A stretch of DNA of 64,000 bases from Shinella kummerowiae (GTDB taxonomy: Bacteria; Pseudomonadota; Alphaproteobacteria; Rhizobiales; Rhizobiaceae), in assembly GCF_009827055.1 (NCBI RefSeq), contig NZ_WUMK01000001.1, forward strand, positions 558,001 to 622,000, given 5' to 3'. The notes under the pieces were generated by a model. It was given only the letters and a program-made list of their open reading frames with translations, had not been told where the DNA came from and ran no database searches. Both the position numbers and the translations under genes were made by a program. Shown here one piece after another: positions 1 to 9,043 of this stretch; the stretch's first letter is position 1; each line of letters begins with the position of its first letter.

Positions 1-825
1 GCTGACGTCGATCCCGCCACCCTACCCCCGCCGCTGCGGGCCGCGCATGAACTGGCGGCAGCCGGCATAGCAATCCGCCGCTTGCACATGACGATTGCCC
101 GCAATGCCTTTTCACGCGCCATCGAGGCCGCAAAGCTTGCGCGCATCCCGGCTCTCATCGAGGAAGTGGAAGCCGACGCCGCAATACTGCACAAACCGGC
201 AGCCCGCCTGATTGAAAACGGTGCGGAGCGCTCGCTGCTCCCGGACGATGTCGAGGCGCTGCTGACGACAGACAGTCTGGTCGTCGACGCCTGCCGTCAT
301 GTCCTGCGCTGCGGGGAAGTTAAGCTGTCGCTCGCGACGCGACCCATCCTCTTCTCCCTGCTGCGCACCTTGGCCGAAGCCTTTCCCGACGATGCCAGCC
401 GGGAAACCCTGCTGCTGCGAGCCTTCCGGGCAAAACATGCCGATGAATCGCATCGTGCCCGCCTGCGCGTGGAAATGGGCCGTCTGCGCGCCGAACTGGC
501 ATCATTGGCCGACATTACCGCCACCCGGGACGGCTTCCTGCTGGCGCCGCGCGGTGGCCGGCCGGTCGCCGTGCTCGCCCCGCCGCGCGATGAACCACAC
601 GCCGATGTGCTGGCGCTCTTTGCCGATGGGGAGGCCTGGTCCAGTTCGGCGCTCGCCATTGCGCTCGGTACCAGTGCCCGCACGGTACAGCGCGCACTCG
701 AGCAGCTTTCCGCGGCGGGCAAGGTGCAGTCGATCGGCCGCGGGCGCACCCAGCGCTGGCTGACGCCGACACCCGGCGCTTTCTCGACACTCTTGTTACT
801 CCCGGGTCCGCTGCCGGGCGATTAG
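1..825 (+). CDS. Helix-turn-helix regulator-like protein, 5'-truncated by window edge
   Basis: The reading frame is open from base 1, so the gene starts upstream of the window; an internal ATG is at 82. The middle (about residues 90-190) is leucine/arginine rich and helical. The C-terminal part (SSALAIALGTSARTVQRAL, then a basic GRGRTQRW) reads as a winged helix-turn-helix in which TSARTVQRAL would be the recognition helix. It ends 33 bp before the beta-propeller gene on the same strand, so the two may be co-transcribed. It is probably a DNA-binding regulator or stress-response protein of unknown target. The family is not recognised more precisely. Confidence 0.6.
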   Translation, partial: ADVDPATLPPPLRAAHELAAAGIAIRRLHMTIARNAFSRAIEAAKLARIPALIEEVEADAAILHKPAARLIENGAERSLLPDDVEALLTTDSLVVDACRHVLRCGEVKLSLATRPILFSLLRTLAEAFPDDASRETLLLRAFRAKHADESHRARLRVEMGRLRAELASLADITATRDGFLLAPRGGRPVAVLAPPRDEPHADVLALFADGEAWSSSALAIALGTSARTVQRALEQLSAAGKVQSIGRGRTQRWLTPTPGAFSTLLLLPGPLPGD

Positions 826-858
826 GATCACACCATCAACGATCCAAAGGAGATGACA

Positions 859-1491
859 ATGACCACCACCCAAGCAGACATCATCCGCGAATACGGCCCC
901 TTCCCGGGCCTCGATCAGGTTCATGGCGTGACCTATGACGGAGAAAACGTCTGGTTCGCCTCCGGCGACAGTGTCAATGCGGTGAATCCCGACGATGGCA
1001 GCGTGCTGCGTTCCATCGATGTCGCCGCCCATGCCGGCACCGCCTATGACGGCCGCCACCTCTTCCAGATTGCCGAGGACCGCATCCGCAAGATCGATCC
1101 CGCCTCCGGCAGCGTGCTCGCCACCATTCCCGCCCCCGGCAATGGCGGCGATTCCGGTCTTACCTGGGCGGAGGGTTTTCTCTGGGTCGGCGAGTATCGC
1201 AGCAAGCAGATTCACCAGATCGAACCGGAAACCGGCAAGATCGTCCGCAGCATCCAGAGCAACCGCATGGTGACCGGCGTGACCTGGGTGGACGGCGAAC
1301 TCTGGCACGGCACGTGGGAGGGAGAGGAAAGCGACCTGCGCCGTCTCGATCCGCAGACCGGCGCCGTGCTCGACACCATCGTCATGCCCAACGGAACAGG
1401 CGTTTCCGGGCTTGAATCCGATGGCGCCGACCGGTTCTTCTGCGGCGGCGGCAGCAGCGGAAAGATCCGCGCCGTCCGCCGGCCGCGTTGA
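859..1491 (+). CDS. Beta-propeller (glutamine cyclotransferase/Vgb-like) protein
   Basis: A 210-residue protein built from repeated blade-like units of the type VTYDGENVWFAS, LTWAEGFLWVG and VTWVDGELWHG, each followed by an I-x-x-I/L-DP-x-[TS]G strand. This is the pattern of Vgb/glutaminyl-cyclase-like six-bladed propellers, although the protein is shorter than a full six-bladed one. There is no signal peptide, so it is likely cytoplasmic. The start is placed at 859 because the AAGGAG at 847-852 is well spaced from it; the in-frame ATG at 853 abuts the ribosome site. Function is unknown; a ligand-binding or lactonase-like role is possible. It converges with the DUF1989 gene, with 3 bp between stops. 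Confidence 0.7.
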   Translation: MTTTQADIIREYGPFPGLDQVHGVTYDGENVWFASGDSVNAVNPDDGSVLRSIDVAAHAGTAYDGRHLFQIAEDRIRKIDPASGSVLATIPAPGNGGDSGLTWAEGFLWVGEYRSKQIHQIEPETGKIVRSIQSNRMVTGVTWVDGELWHGTWEGEESDLRRLDPQTGAVLDTIVMPNGTGVSGLESDGADRFFCGGGSSGKIRAVRRPR

Positions 1492-1494
1492 GCG

Positions 1495-2355
1495 TTACAA
1501 GCCGTGGGTGCCGTCATAGCCGTTGATCGGTGGCGGCGCCCAGCCTTCCGGCAGGCCCTTGGGCTTGTAGATTTCCACGACCATCGGGTAGCACTTGGCC
1601 GTATCGGAAGAATGCTGCGCCGAACAATCCCCGCCCGGGCAGGCCGACATGCAGCCGAGAAGATCGATCTCGGCGAAGAATTCCAGATAGTCGCCCGGCC
1701 GCACCGGGCTCGCCTTCATGAAATACTGCCCGGTATCGCGGGTGAAGCCGGTGCACATGAAGACGTTCAGCACGTCGTGCACATAGGTTTCCGCCTCGCG
1801 CGGGGCCATGCCGGTTTTCGCGGCGAAGGCGCGGGTGAGGTTGGAGTGGCAGCAATGGTGGTACTGTCCGCCATGGCTCAAGAGATTGTGCGTATAGGGA
1901 TCGCAGCGCGTGCCGATCACGTCATGCACCGCCCCGCCGAAATCGTCGAAACCGTACCAGTCCAGCGTGTCGTGCGTGATGGTGGCGATCGGGCGCAGAT
2001 AGGGGAAATTGGAAAAGAGCTGGTCGCCGAGGCCGACATGCGTGCCGTTCAGCGCCCGCGTCTTGCCGGTGAACAGCCGTTCCTTGAGGTCGTTCGCGTT
2101 GAACAGGTTAAGGTCGCCGACCTGTGGCCCTTCGCTGGAGACGATGCGGCAGAAATGCCCCGCCGGCACCGACCACGTTGCCGCTTCGCGCGGCGGCACG
2201 ATGACGGTTTCGACGAGTGTCAGGTCATCCCGCACAGCGCGGTAGGCCGACAGATCCGGACGCGGCAAAGTTTCAACCGGATAGCAGACCACCGGCGCGA
2301 TGGCCTTGCGGGCAGCGGCATCCGCCGGTGCGGCTGTTATAGGATTGGGCTTCAT
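1495..2355 (-). CDS. DUF1989 / urea carboxylase-associated family protein
   Basis: 286 residues with the DUF1989 layout: IVPPREAATWSVPAGHFCRI near the N-terminus, GDLNLFNANDLKERLF, a His/Cys-rich GGQYHHCCHSNLTRA and a late MSACPGGDCSA. These His and Cys residues probably bind a metal. Family members are linked to urea/allophanate, guanidine or amino-acid nitrogen metabolism, mostly by gene neighbourhood. An in-frame ATG 57 bp upstream exists, but 2355 is preferred because a G-rich ribosome site (AGAGGGGG) lies just before it. A long imperfect palindrome lies 59-93 bp upstream. No urea carboxylase gene is adjacent, so the substrate is open. Confidence 0.8.
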   Translation of the reverse strand: MKPNPITAAPADAAARKAIAPVVCYPVETLPRPDLSAYRAVRDDLTLVETVIVPPREAATWSVPAGHFCRIVSSEGPQVGDLNLFNANDLKERLFTGKTRALNGTHVGLGDQLFSNFPYLRPIATITHDTLDWYGFDDFGGAVHDVIGTRCDPYTHNLLSHGGQYHHCCHSNLTRAFAAKTGMAPREAETYVHDVLNVFMCTGFTRDTGQYFMKASPVRPGDYLEFFAEIDLLGCMSACPGGDCSAQHSSDTAKCYPMVVEIYKPKGLPEGWAPPPINGYDGTHGL

Positions 2356-2413
2356 GACATTTCCCCCTCTTCCACCCGCTTGCCGCCGGAATTCTCCTCC
2401 GCGCAAACGCAAA

Positions 2414-2448
2414 CTTGTTGAATGACAATATTAGTATTGTTCAACAAG
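2414..2448. promoter_or_regulatory. Imperfect palindrome upstream of the DUF1989 gene
   Basis: The arms are CTTGTTGA...ACAATA and TATTGT TCAACAAG around a TTAG centre, with three unpaired bases (ATG) on the left. It lies in the 155-bp gap between the DUF1989 gene start and the putR stop. This is the expected position for an operator of the DUF1989 promoter. It could also act as a weak terminator for putR, but no clean T-run follows. Confidence 0.5.
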
Positions 2449-2510
2449 ATCGATTTCAAGCGGGAAGACGACAGCGACGGGCTTGGCCACGACGCGCACG
2501 ACAGGAACGG

Positions 2511-2993
2511 TCATCCGCGCTCCTTCACCGTCTCCATCGCCACGTTGGTCGATGTGCTTGCGACATAGGGCAGGTTGGAAATCCGCTCGCCGAGCACGAG
2601 CCGGTATTTCTTGATGTCACGCGTGCGGATCTTCAACAGATAGTCGAAACGGCCGGCGATCATGTGGCACTCTTCCACCTCCTTGATCTTGCGCACCGCC
2701 GCATTGAAACTGTTGAGCGCGTCCTCCTGCGTGTTGGTGAGCTTCACTTCGGCGAAGGCGATGTGGTCGAGGTTCATCTTGGCCGGATTGAGGATCGCCT
2801 TGAACCCCTGGATGAAGCCGTCCGCGATCAGCCGCTTGAAGCGGTTCTGGCACGGTGTCTTGGACAGGCCGACCTTTTCCGCGAGCTCCGCCACGGGAAT
2901 GCGGCCGTTCACCGCGAGTTCCTCGAGGATTTTCCGATCAAACGCATCCAACGACCCATCAACCTGCACTATTTCAGGCAAATCACCCTCCAT
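2511..2993 (-). CDS. putR: Lrp/AsnC-family regulator of putA (PutR)
   Basis: 160 residues. The N-terminal helix-turn-helix (LDAFDRKILEELAVNGRI, then VAELAEKVGLSKTPCQNRFKRL) is the Lrp/AsnC DNA-binding domain. The C-terminal half (about 75-150) is the RAM/ligand-binding alpha-beta domain (ECHMIAGRFDYLLKIRTRD). It is divergent from putA across a 420-bp gap, the arrangement known for PutR in rhizobia and related bacteria, where it activates putA in response to proline. It is likely to autoregulate from the shared intergenic region. The name rests on family plus position. Confidence 0.88.
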   Translation of the reverse strand: MEGDLPEIVQVDGSLDAFDRKILEELAVNGRIPVAELAEKVGLSKTPCQNRFKRLIADGFIQGFKAILNPAKMNLDHIAFAEVKLTNTQEDALNSFNAAVRKIKEVEECHMIAGRFDYLLKIRTRDIKKYRLVLGERISNLPYVASTSTNVAMETVKERG

Positions 2994-3413
2994 TCAAGCA
3001 AAAATAGACCCATATAGCCTAACACGGCACGATATGAAGTCCATTTGCTTCTAGGGCTCGTGATATTGTCCCGCGCAGTTTCCAGGAATGATTGCACGAC
3101 ATCCGACCGCCTCTTGCGTGACCGGGTGCAGGCGATGTTCCGGCGCCAGACGACAGGGGATATTGGTGCAAGACAACAGCTTCGATGATAGCATGCCGCC
3201 GGACCTCGTCCGCCACTACAAGCCGCTCGCCATTCCGGCGCTTGTCGCGGCGTGCAACATCAGGGCCGAGCGGTCCGAGCGCGCGCAAACGGGCCTTCAA
3301 TCCGGGCGCGCCTTACCGTTTCATGATGTCCCGGACGACCGGGACGCGCCTGCCGTCGCCTTCATTCGCTGACCCTATCTCCTACCATTGATCCGCTTCT
3401 CATAGGTCCTTCC
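2994..3413. promoter_or_regulatory. putR-putA divergent intergenic region
   Basis: 420 bp between divergent starts. Small open frames in it on both strands have no clear ribosome site or recognisable product and are treated as chance. It should contain both promoters and PutR-binding sites; AT-rich stretches lie close to the putR start (about 2995-3025). No unambiguous operator could be picked out by eye. Confidence 0.5.
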
Positions 3414-6400
3414 ATGCAGAATCCCGCCGCCGACGAAACCCTCATCCCCTTCGCACAGTTCGCCCCGCCGGTGCGACCGCAGAGCGATTTGCGCAAAGCG
3501 ATCACCGCCGCCTATCGCCGTCCCGAGACGGAATGCCTGCCGCCGCTGGTTGCCGCAGCGCGCGTCACCGAAACGCAGCGCTACGACATCCGCGCCACTG
3601 CCCGCACGCTGATCGAGGCGCTGCGCGCCAAGCACAAGGGAACGGGCGTCGAGGGGCTGGTGCAGGAATATTCGCTGTCGAGCCAGGAAGGCGTGGCGCT
3701 GATGTGCCTTGCCGAAGCGCTGCTGCGCATTCCGGATACGGACACCCGCGACGCGCTGATCCGCGACAAGATTTCCGAAGGGGACTGGACCTCCCACATC
3801 GGCGGCGGCAAGTCGCTGTTCGTCAACGCCGCCACCTGGGGCCTCGTCGTCACCGGCAAGCTCACCTCTACCGTCAACGATCGCGGCCTGTCCGCCGCCC
3901 TGACCCGCCTGATCGCCCGCGCCGGCGAACCGGTCATCCGCCGCGGCGTCGACATGGCCATGCGCATGATGGGCGAGCAGTTCGTCACCGGCGAGACGAT
4001 CGAGGAAGCGCTGAAGCGCGCCAAGCCTCTCGAAGCCCGCGGCTTCCGCTATTCCTATGACATGCTTGGGGAAGCTGCGACGACCGGCGCCGATGCCGAG
4101 CGCTATTACCGCGACTACGAGAAGGCGATCCACGCCATCGGCACCGCATCGGCCGGCCGCGGCATCTATGACGGCCCCGGCATCTCGATCAAGCTTTCGG
4201 CGCTGCACCCGCGCTACAGCCGTGCACAGGCCGCCCGCGTGATGGACGAGCTGCTGCCAAAGGTGAAGGCGCTCGCAGTACTCGCCAAGAAATACGACAT
4301 CGGCCTCAACATCGACGCGGAGGAAGCCGACCGGCTGGAGCTCTCGCTCGATCTGCTCGAAGGCCTCTGCTTCGATGCCGACCTTCAGGGCTGGAACGGC
4401 CTTGGCTTCGTCGTGCAGGCCTATGGCAAGCGCTGCCCCTTCGTGCTCGACTACATCATCGACCTCGCCCGCCGCTCTGGTCGGCGTGTCATGGTGCGCC
4501 TCGTCAAGGGCGCCTATTGGGATGCCGAGATCAAGCGCGCGCAGCTCGACGGCCTTGCCGACTTCCCCGTCTATACGCGCAAGATCCACACCGATGTCGC
4601 CTATGTCGCCTGCGCCCGCAAGCTGCTCGCGGCCCCGGACGCAGTCTTCCCGCAGTTCGCGACCCACAACGCGCAGAGCCTCGCCACGATCTACCAGCTC
4701 GCCGGCCCGGATTTCGCCGTCGGCAAATACGAGTTCCAGTGCCTGCACGGCATGGGCGAGCCGCTCTATGACGAGGTTGTCGGCAAGGACAAGCTCGATC
4801 GCCCCTGCCGCATCTACGCGCCGGTCGGCACGCATGAGACGCTGCTCGCCTATCTCGTCCGCCGCCTTCTGGAGAACGGTGCCAACTCCTCCTTCGTCAA
4901 CCGCATCTCGGACCCGAAGGTCTCCGTCGAATCGCTGATCGCCGACCCGGTCGACATCGTCGCCGCCATGCCGGTGGTCGGCGCGCCGCACGACCAGATC
5001 GCGCTACCGAACGCACTGTTCGGCAAGTCCCGCGAGAATTCGAAGGGCCTCGACCTTTCCAACGAAGAAACGCTTCAGGGCCTGTCGGCCGAACTGGCCG
5101 GTACCACCGCCAAGCAATGGCACGCGGCACCCCTCCTGGCAGACGGCAAGGCCTGCGGCGAAACGCTCGACGTGCTGAACCCGGCTGACCACCGCGACGT
5201 GGTCGGCCGCATCACGCAGGCGAAGGTCGAGGATGCCGAGGCCATCGTTGCCGCGGCGGCCGATCATGTCGCCGCCTGGTCCACCGTTTCGCCGGCCGAT
5301 CGCGCCGCCTGCCTCGACCGGGCAGCGGACATCATGGAAGGCCGCATCGAGCCGTTGATGGGCATCATCATGCGCGAAGCGGGCAAGTCGGCGGCCAATG
5401 CCATCGGCGAAGTTCGCGAGGCCGTCGATTTCCTGCGCTACTACGCCGAACAGGCCCGCCGCACGCTCGGTCCGTCCCACCTGCCGCTTGGCCCAATCGT
5501 CTGCATCAGCCCGTGGAACTTCCCGCTCGCCATCTTCACCGGCCAGGTTGCAGCCGCCCTCGTTGCCGGCAACCCGGTGCTGGCAAAACCTGCCGAAGAA
5601 ACGCCGATCATCGCCCATGAGAGCGTGAAGATCCTGCATGAGGCCGGCGTGCCGGTCGGCGCGCTGCAGTTCGTGCCCGGTGATGGCCGCCTCGGTGCCG
5701 CCCTCGTCGGCGCGCAAAAGACGGCCGGCGTGATGTTCACCGGCTCGACCGAAGTCGCCCGCCTCATCCAGGTGCAGCTTGCCGAGCGGTTGTCGGCCGG
5801 CGGCAAGCCGATCCCGCTGATCGCCGAAACCGGCGGCCAGAACGGCATGATCGTCGATTCCTCGGCACTCGCCGAACAGGTGGTCGCAGACGTCATTGCG
5901 TCGGCCTTCGACAGCGCCGGCCAACGCTGCTCGGCGCTACGCGTGCTCTGCCTGCAGGACGACGTCGCCGACCGCACGCTCACCATGCTGAAGGGCGCCC
6001 TGCAGCAGTTGACGCTCGGCCGCACGGACAGCCTGCATGTCGATATCGGCCCGGTCATCACTGCCGAAGCCCGCGACGGGATCGCGAGCCACATCGAGCG
6101 CATGCGCGGCCTCGGCAACAAGGTCGAGCAGCTGCCGCTGCCGGCGATTGCCGAACACGGCACGTATGTCGCGCCGACCATCATCGAGATCAAGAAACTC
6201 TCCGATCTCCAGCGCGAGGTCTTCGGCCCCGTGCTGCACGTCATCCGCTTCCGTCGCGCGGATCTCGACAAGCTGATCGACGACATCAACGCCTCGGGCT
6301 ACGGCCTGACCTTCGGCCTTCACACGCGCCTCGACGAGACGATCGCGCATGTGACGAGCCGCATCAAGGCCGGCAACCTCTACGTCAATCGCAACATCAT

Positions 6401-7100
6401 CGGCGCGGTCGTCGGGGTTCAGCCGTTCGGCGGACGCGGACTGTCCGGCACCGGCCCCAAGGCCGGCGGTCCACTCTATATCGGTCGTCTCGTGCAGAAG
6501 GCGCCAGTGCCGCCGCAGCAGGATTCGGTCCACACCGACCCGGCGCTGCGCGACTTCATCACCTGGCTCGACCGCAAGGGCAGGACGGCGGAAGGCGAGA
6601 CCGCGCGCGGCTTCGCAAACCGCTCGGCACTCGGCCTGCTGCGCGAACTCGCCGGCCCCGTCGGCGAGCGCAACCTCTATGCCCTGCACCCGCGCGGCCG
6701 CATTCTCCTGGTGCCCGAGAGCGAAACCGGCCTGCTGCGCCAGGTCGCGGCTGCGCTCGCGACAGGCAACGAGATCGCCATCAACGAGGTCGCATCCCTG
6801 AAGTCCACGCTGGCGGACCTGCCGACCTCGGTCGCTGCCCGCCTCTCGTGGACCTCCGAATGGGAAAAGGCCGGCCCGTTCGCCGGAGCACTGGTCGAGG
6901 GGAATGCCGAGACCGTGCTCGCCGCCAACCGCCGCATCGCGGCCCTGCCCGGCCCGCTGGTGCTGACGCAGGCGGCAACGACCGAGGAACTGGCAACCGA
7001 CCCGGAAGCCTATTGCCTCAACTGGCTGCTGGAAGAGGTCTCGACCTCCATCAACACCGCCGCCGCCGGCGGCAATGCCAGCCTGATGTCGATCGGCTGA
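3414..7100 (+). CDS. putA: Bifunctional proline dehydrogenase / delta-1-pyrroline-5-carboxylate dehydrogenase
   Basis: 1228 residues. Oxidises proline to P5C (FAD) and then P5C/glutamate semialdehyde to glutamate (NAD+), with channelling between the sites. The PRODH barrel spans about 170-500 (GIYDGPGISIKLSALHPRY, VRLVKGAYWDAEIK near 362, APVGTHETLLAYLVRRLLENG). The aldehyde dehydrogenase domain spans about 550-1010, with the general base at Glu805 (LIAETGGQN) and the nucleophile at Cys839 (SAGQRCSALRV). There is no ribbon-helix-helix N-terminus, so it is not a self-regulating trifunctional PutA. This fits the separate putR gene. The C-terminal 200 residues form the extra domain seen in long type-B PutAs. 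Confidence 0.97.
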   Translation: MQNPAADETLIPFAQFAPPVRPQSDLRKAITAAYRRPETECLPPLVAAARVTETQRYDIRATARTLIEALRAKHKGTGVEGLVQEYSLSSQEGVALMCLAEALLRIPDTDTRDALIRDKISEGDWTSHIGGGKSLFVNAATWGLVVTGKLTSTVNDRGLSAALTRLIARAGEPVIRRGVDMAMRMMGEQFVTGETIEEALKRAKPLEARGFRYSYDMLGEAATTGADAERYYRDYEKAIHAIGTASAGRGIYDGPGISIKLSALHPRYSRAQAARVMDELLPKVKALAVLAKKYDIGLNIDAEEADRLELSLDLLEGLCFDADLQGWNGLGFVVQAYGKRCPFVLDYIIDLARRSGRRVMVRLVKGAYWDAEIKRAQLDGLADFPVYTRKIHTDVAYVACARKLLAAPDAVFPQFATHNAQSLATIYQLAGPDFAVGKYEFQCLHGMGEPLYDEVVGKDKLDRPCRIYAPVGTHETLLAYLVRRLLENGANSSFVNRISDPKVSVESLIADPVDIVAAMPVVGAPHDQIALPNALFGKSRENSKGLDLSNEETLQGLSAELAGTTAKQWHAAPLLADGKACGETLDVLNPADHRDVVGRITQAKVEDAEAIVAAAADHVAAWSTVSPADRAACLDRAADIMEGRIEPLMGIIMREAGKSAANAIGEVREAVDFLRYYAEQARRTLGPSHLPLGPIVCISPWNFPLAIFTGQVAAALVAGNPVLAKPAEETPIIAHESVKILHEAGVPVGALQFVPGDGRLGAALVGAQKTAGVMFTGSTEVARLIQVQLAERLSAGGKPIPLIAETGGQNGMIVDSSALAEQVVADVIASAFDSAGQRCSALRVLCLQDDVADRTLTMLKGALQQLTLGRTDSLHVDIGPVITAEARDGIASHIERMRGLGNKVEQLPLPAIAEHGTYVAPTIIEIKKLSDLQREVFGPVLHVIRFRRADLDKLIDDINASGYGLTFGLHTRLDETIAHVTSRIKAGNLYVNRNIIGAVVGVQPFGGRGLSGTGPKAGGPLYIGRLVQKAPVPPQQDSVHTDPALRDFITWLDRKGRTAEGETARGFANRSALGLLRELAGPVGERNLYALHPRGRILLVPESETGLLRQVAAALATGNEIAINEVASLKSTLADLPTSVAARLSWTSEWEKAGPFAGALVEGNAETVLAANRRIAALPGPLVLTQAATTEELATDPEAYCLNWLLEEVSTSINTAAAGGNASLMSIG

Positions 7101-7108
7101 TCCCAACC

Positions 7109-7139
7109 GGTGCAGGCACCCGAACCGGTTGCCTGCACC
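7109..7139. terminator. Stem-loop between convergent putA and phosphatase genes
   Basis: A perfect 10-bp stem, GGTGCAGGCA at 7109-7118 with TGCCTGCACC at 7130-7139, and an 11-nt loop. It starts 8 bp after the putA stop and ends 12 bp before the stop of the convergent phosphatase gene. There is no long T-run, so Rho-independent termination is uncertain. Position and symmetry favour a bidirectional 3'-end hairpin. Confidence 0.5.
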
Positions 7140-7151
7140 AATCTCTGCCTC

Positions 7152-7952
7152 TCAGGCGATCCCTGCGAGTTTTTCGAGATCGGCCCGAGCGCCCGGCCCG
7201 CCTGCGACGACCGGTGCGCCCTTTGTCAGCAGTTCGCCCTCTGTCGGGAACGGGTGATACCAACCACCTGCCTCCTTCACGAGGCAGTAGCCGGCCAGGC
7301 AATCCCAGGCGTGCATGTAGGGCTCGTAGTAGCCAACAAGCCGACCGGCAGCGACATAGGCGAGCATCAGCGCACCGGAGCCGTTGCGCACGAAATTGCC
7401 ACCTGCCTGTAGCAACTGGCTCACCATGCCCGCCACGAATTCCGGCGCGACATAACTGTTGACGCCGATGCCGGTCAGGGCATTCCGGATCGTGCGGGAC
7501 GGGTCGAGCGTCAGCACCCTGCCGTTGAGCTTGGCGCCCTTGCCGATGGCGGCGGCATAGAGTTCGTTGTGGCAGGGCGCGCCGATGACACCGACGACGG
7601 GCACGCCCTCATGCAGCACCGCAATGGAGACGCACCAGTTCGGCATGCCGCTGACGAAGGGCGCAGTGCCGTCGATCGGATCGACGACCCAGGTATAACC
7701 CGAACTGCCGGCAGTGAGGCCGAATTCCTCGCCGAGGAAACCGTCCTCCGGCAGGTGGGCCGCAACCCGTTCGCGGATCAGTTTTTCGACGTTGCGGTCG
7801 GCGATCGAGACGACATCCTGCATGTCGCGCTTGGTTTCGATCACCAGCGTGTCGCGCCGGTTGAAATAGTCGAGCGCCATGGCGCCCGCTTCCTGGGCAA
7901 GGGCTTTGGCGAGGGCGAAGCGGGTGTCGAGGGCACTTTCGGGTGACGTCAT
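7152..7952 (-). CDS. Inositol monophosphatase-family sugar/inositol phosphatase
   Basis: Member of the Mg2+-dependent IMPase/FBPase family. The metal-binding motifs are present: GFLGEEFG (Glu-Glu), WVVDPIDGTAPFVSG (DPxDGT) and, towards the C-terminus, YMHAWDCLAGYCLVKEAGG (WD). The start at 7952 is chosen because AAGGA precedes it at normal spacing; an earlier ATG at 7982 overlaps the transporter stop as TAATG and is an alternative. It is the last gene of the ABC importer operon. Enzymes of this family include inositol, histidinol and 3'-phosphoadenosine phosphatases. Its place here suggests it dephosphorylates the imported compound, which is inference. Confidence 0.88.
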   Translation of the reverse strand: MTSPESALDTRFALAKALAQEAGAMALDYFNRRDTLVIETKRDMQDVVSIADRNVEKLIRERVAAHLPEDGFLGEEFGLTAGSSGYTWVVDPIDGTAPFVSGMPNWCVSIAVLHEGVPVVGVIGAPCHNELYAAAIGKGAKLNGRVLTLDPSRTIRNALTGIGVNSYVAPEFVAGMVSQLLQAGGNFVRNGSGALMLAYVAAGRLVGYYEPYMHAWDCLAGYCLVKEAGGWYHPFPTEGELLTKGAPVVAGGPGARADLEKLAGIA

Positions 7953-7981
7953 GCTGATGGTCCTTGCGGTGGTCATGGTCA

Positions 7982-9043
7982 TTAGCTGTTGATGAGCGCG
8001 ATGCCGCGGCTGCGGAAGCCAAGCGTCGCATCGGAGGCGGCCGGCAGGATACGATCGACGGCGTCGTCGACGATGAAGAGTGTGCCGACCTCCGTTTCCA
8101 CCTCGTATTCGACATGGTCGCCCAAGTAGGCAGAATGCAGTATGCGACCGGCAAGCCCCTCCCCGCGCCCTTCGGACAATGAGACGGCACCGGGGCGCAC
8201 GGCAAGGCTCGCCGCACCCGGCTTGGCCCTGCCCGCCGGCACGCAATGCTGGAACCCGCCGATGCGGATCTCGGCCTCGCTGCCATTGATACCGATCACC
8301 TCGCACGGGATGACATTCGCCTCGCCCATGAAATCGGCGATGAAGGAGGAGGCCGGCTGCTCGTAAAGCTCGCGCGGGGCGCCCGACTGAGCGATCTCGC
8401 CATCCTTCATGATGATGATGCGATCGGAGACGGCAAGCGCCTCGTCCTGGTCATGCGTCACATAGACGGCGGTGAAGCCGAGCCGTTGCTGGAGTTCACG
8501 GATTTCCGTGCGGACGCGGCGACGCAACCGCGCATCGAGGTTGGAGAGCGGCTCGTCGAGCAGCAGGACCTGCGGTTCCAGCACCAGCGCGCGGGCGACG
8601 GCGACGCGCTGCTGCTGGCCGCCGGACAGTTCGGCCGGCAGGCGCTGCCCCATGCCGGCAAGGCCGACCAGAGCCAGTCCTTCCTCCGCCTTCTCCCGCG
8701 CTTCCTTGCGGGAGAGACCGGAGGATTCGAGGCCGTAGGCGACGTTTTCAAGCGAACTCATATGCGGGAAGAGCGCGTAGGACTGGAACACCATCGAGAC
8801 GTCGCGCTCGTTGGCCGGCAGCATTGTGACATCCTTGCCGCCGATGAGGATTTTCCCCGCCGTCGGATGTTCGAGGCCGGCCAGCATGCGCAGCGTCGTC
8901 GTCTTGCCGCAGCCCGAGGGGCCAAGCAGGGTGACGAGCGTGCCGGGTTCGATGGTCAGCGACAGGTCTGCAATGGCGGTGAAGGCGCCAAACGTCTTCT
9001 TCACGTTCTGGAAGACGACGGAACCGGCTTTCGGGGTGATCAT
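7982..9043 (-). CDS. ABC transporter ATP-binding protein (AfuC/FbpC type)
   Basis: 353 residues. The N-terminal ATPase has Walker A GPSGCGKTTT, Q-loop, signature LSGGQQQR, Walker B VLLLDEPLSNLD and a switch His in VTHDQDEA. A TOBE-type regulatory domain follows (about 245-350). It energises the permease encoded immediately upstream, with which it overlaps by 4 bp. Such subunits are usually annotated as ferric-iron importers. In AfuABC the real substrates are hexose phosphates, and the neighbouring phosphatase and two-component genes make an organophosphate at least as likely here. Confidence 0.92.
   Translation of the reverse strand: MITPKAGSVVFQNVKKTFGAFTAIADLSLTIEPGTLVTLLGPSGCGKTTTLRMLAGLEHPTAGKILIGGKDVTMLPANERDVSMVFQSYALFPHMSSLENVAYGLESSGLSRKEAREKAEEGLALVGLAGMGQRLPAELSGGQQQRVAVARALVLEPQVLLLDEPLSNLDARLRRRVRTEIRELQQRLGFTAVYVTHDQDEALAVSDRIIIMKDGEIAQSGAPRELYEQPASSFIADFMGEANVIPCEVIGINGSEAEIRIGGFQHCVPAGRAKPGAASLAVRPGAVSLSEGRGEGLAGRILHSAYLGDHVEYEVETEVGTLFIVDDAVDRILPAASDATLGFRSRGIALINS

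Noticed and set aside
3414-3560. Ribbon-helix-helix DNA-binding domain at the PutA N-terminus
   Set aside because: The first 50 residues show no RHH pattern; regulation is better explained by putR.
3375-4991. Long minus-strand open frame (538 codons) opposite putA
   Set aside because: Codon-bias shadow of a GC-rich gene; repeats of Asp/Gly/Val/Arg without a fold, no ribosome site.
5004-5924. Minus-strand open frames opposite the second half of putA, and others to 7106
   Set aside because: Same shadow effect; the putA frame has complete catalytic motifs.
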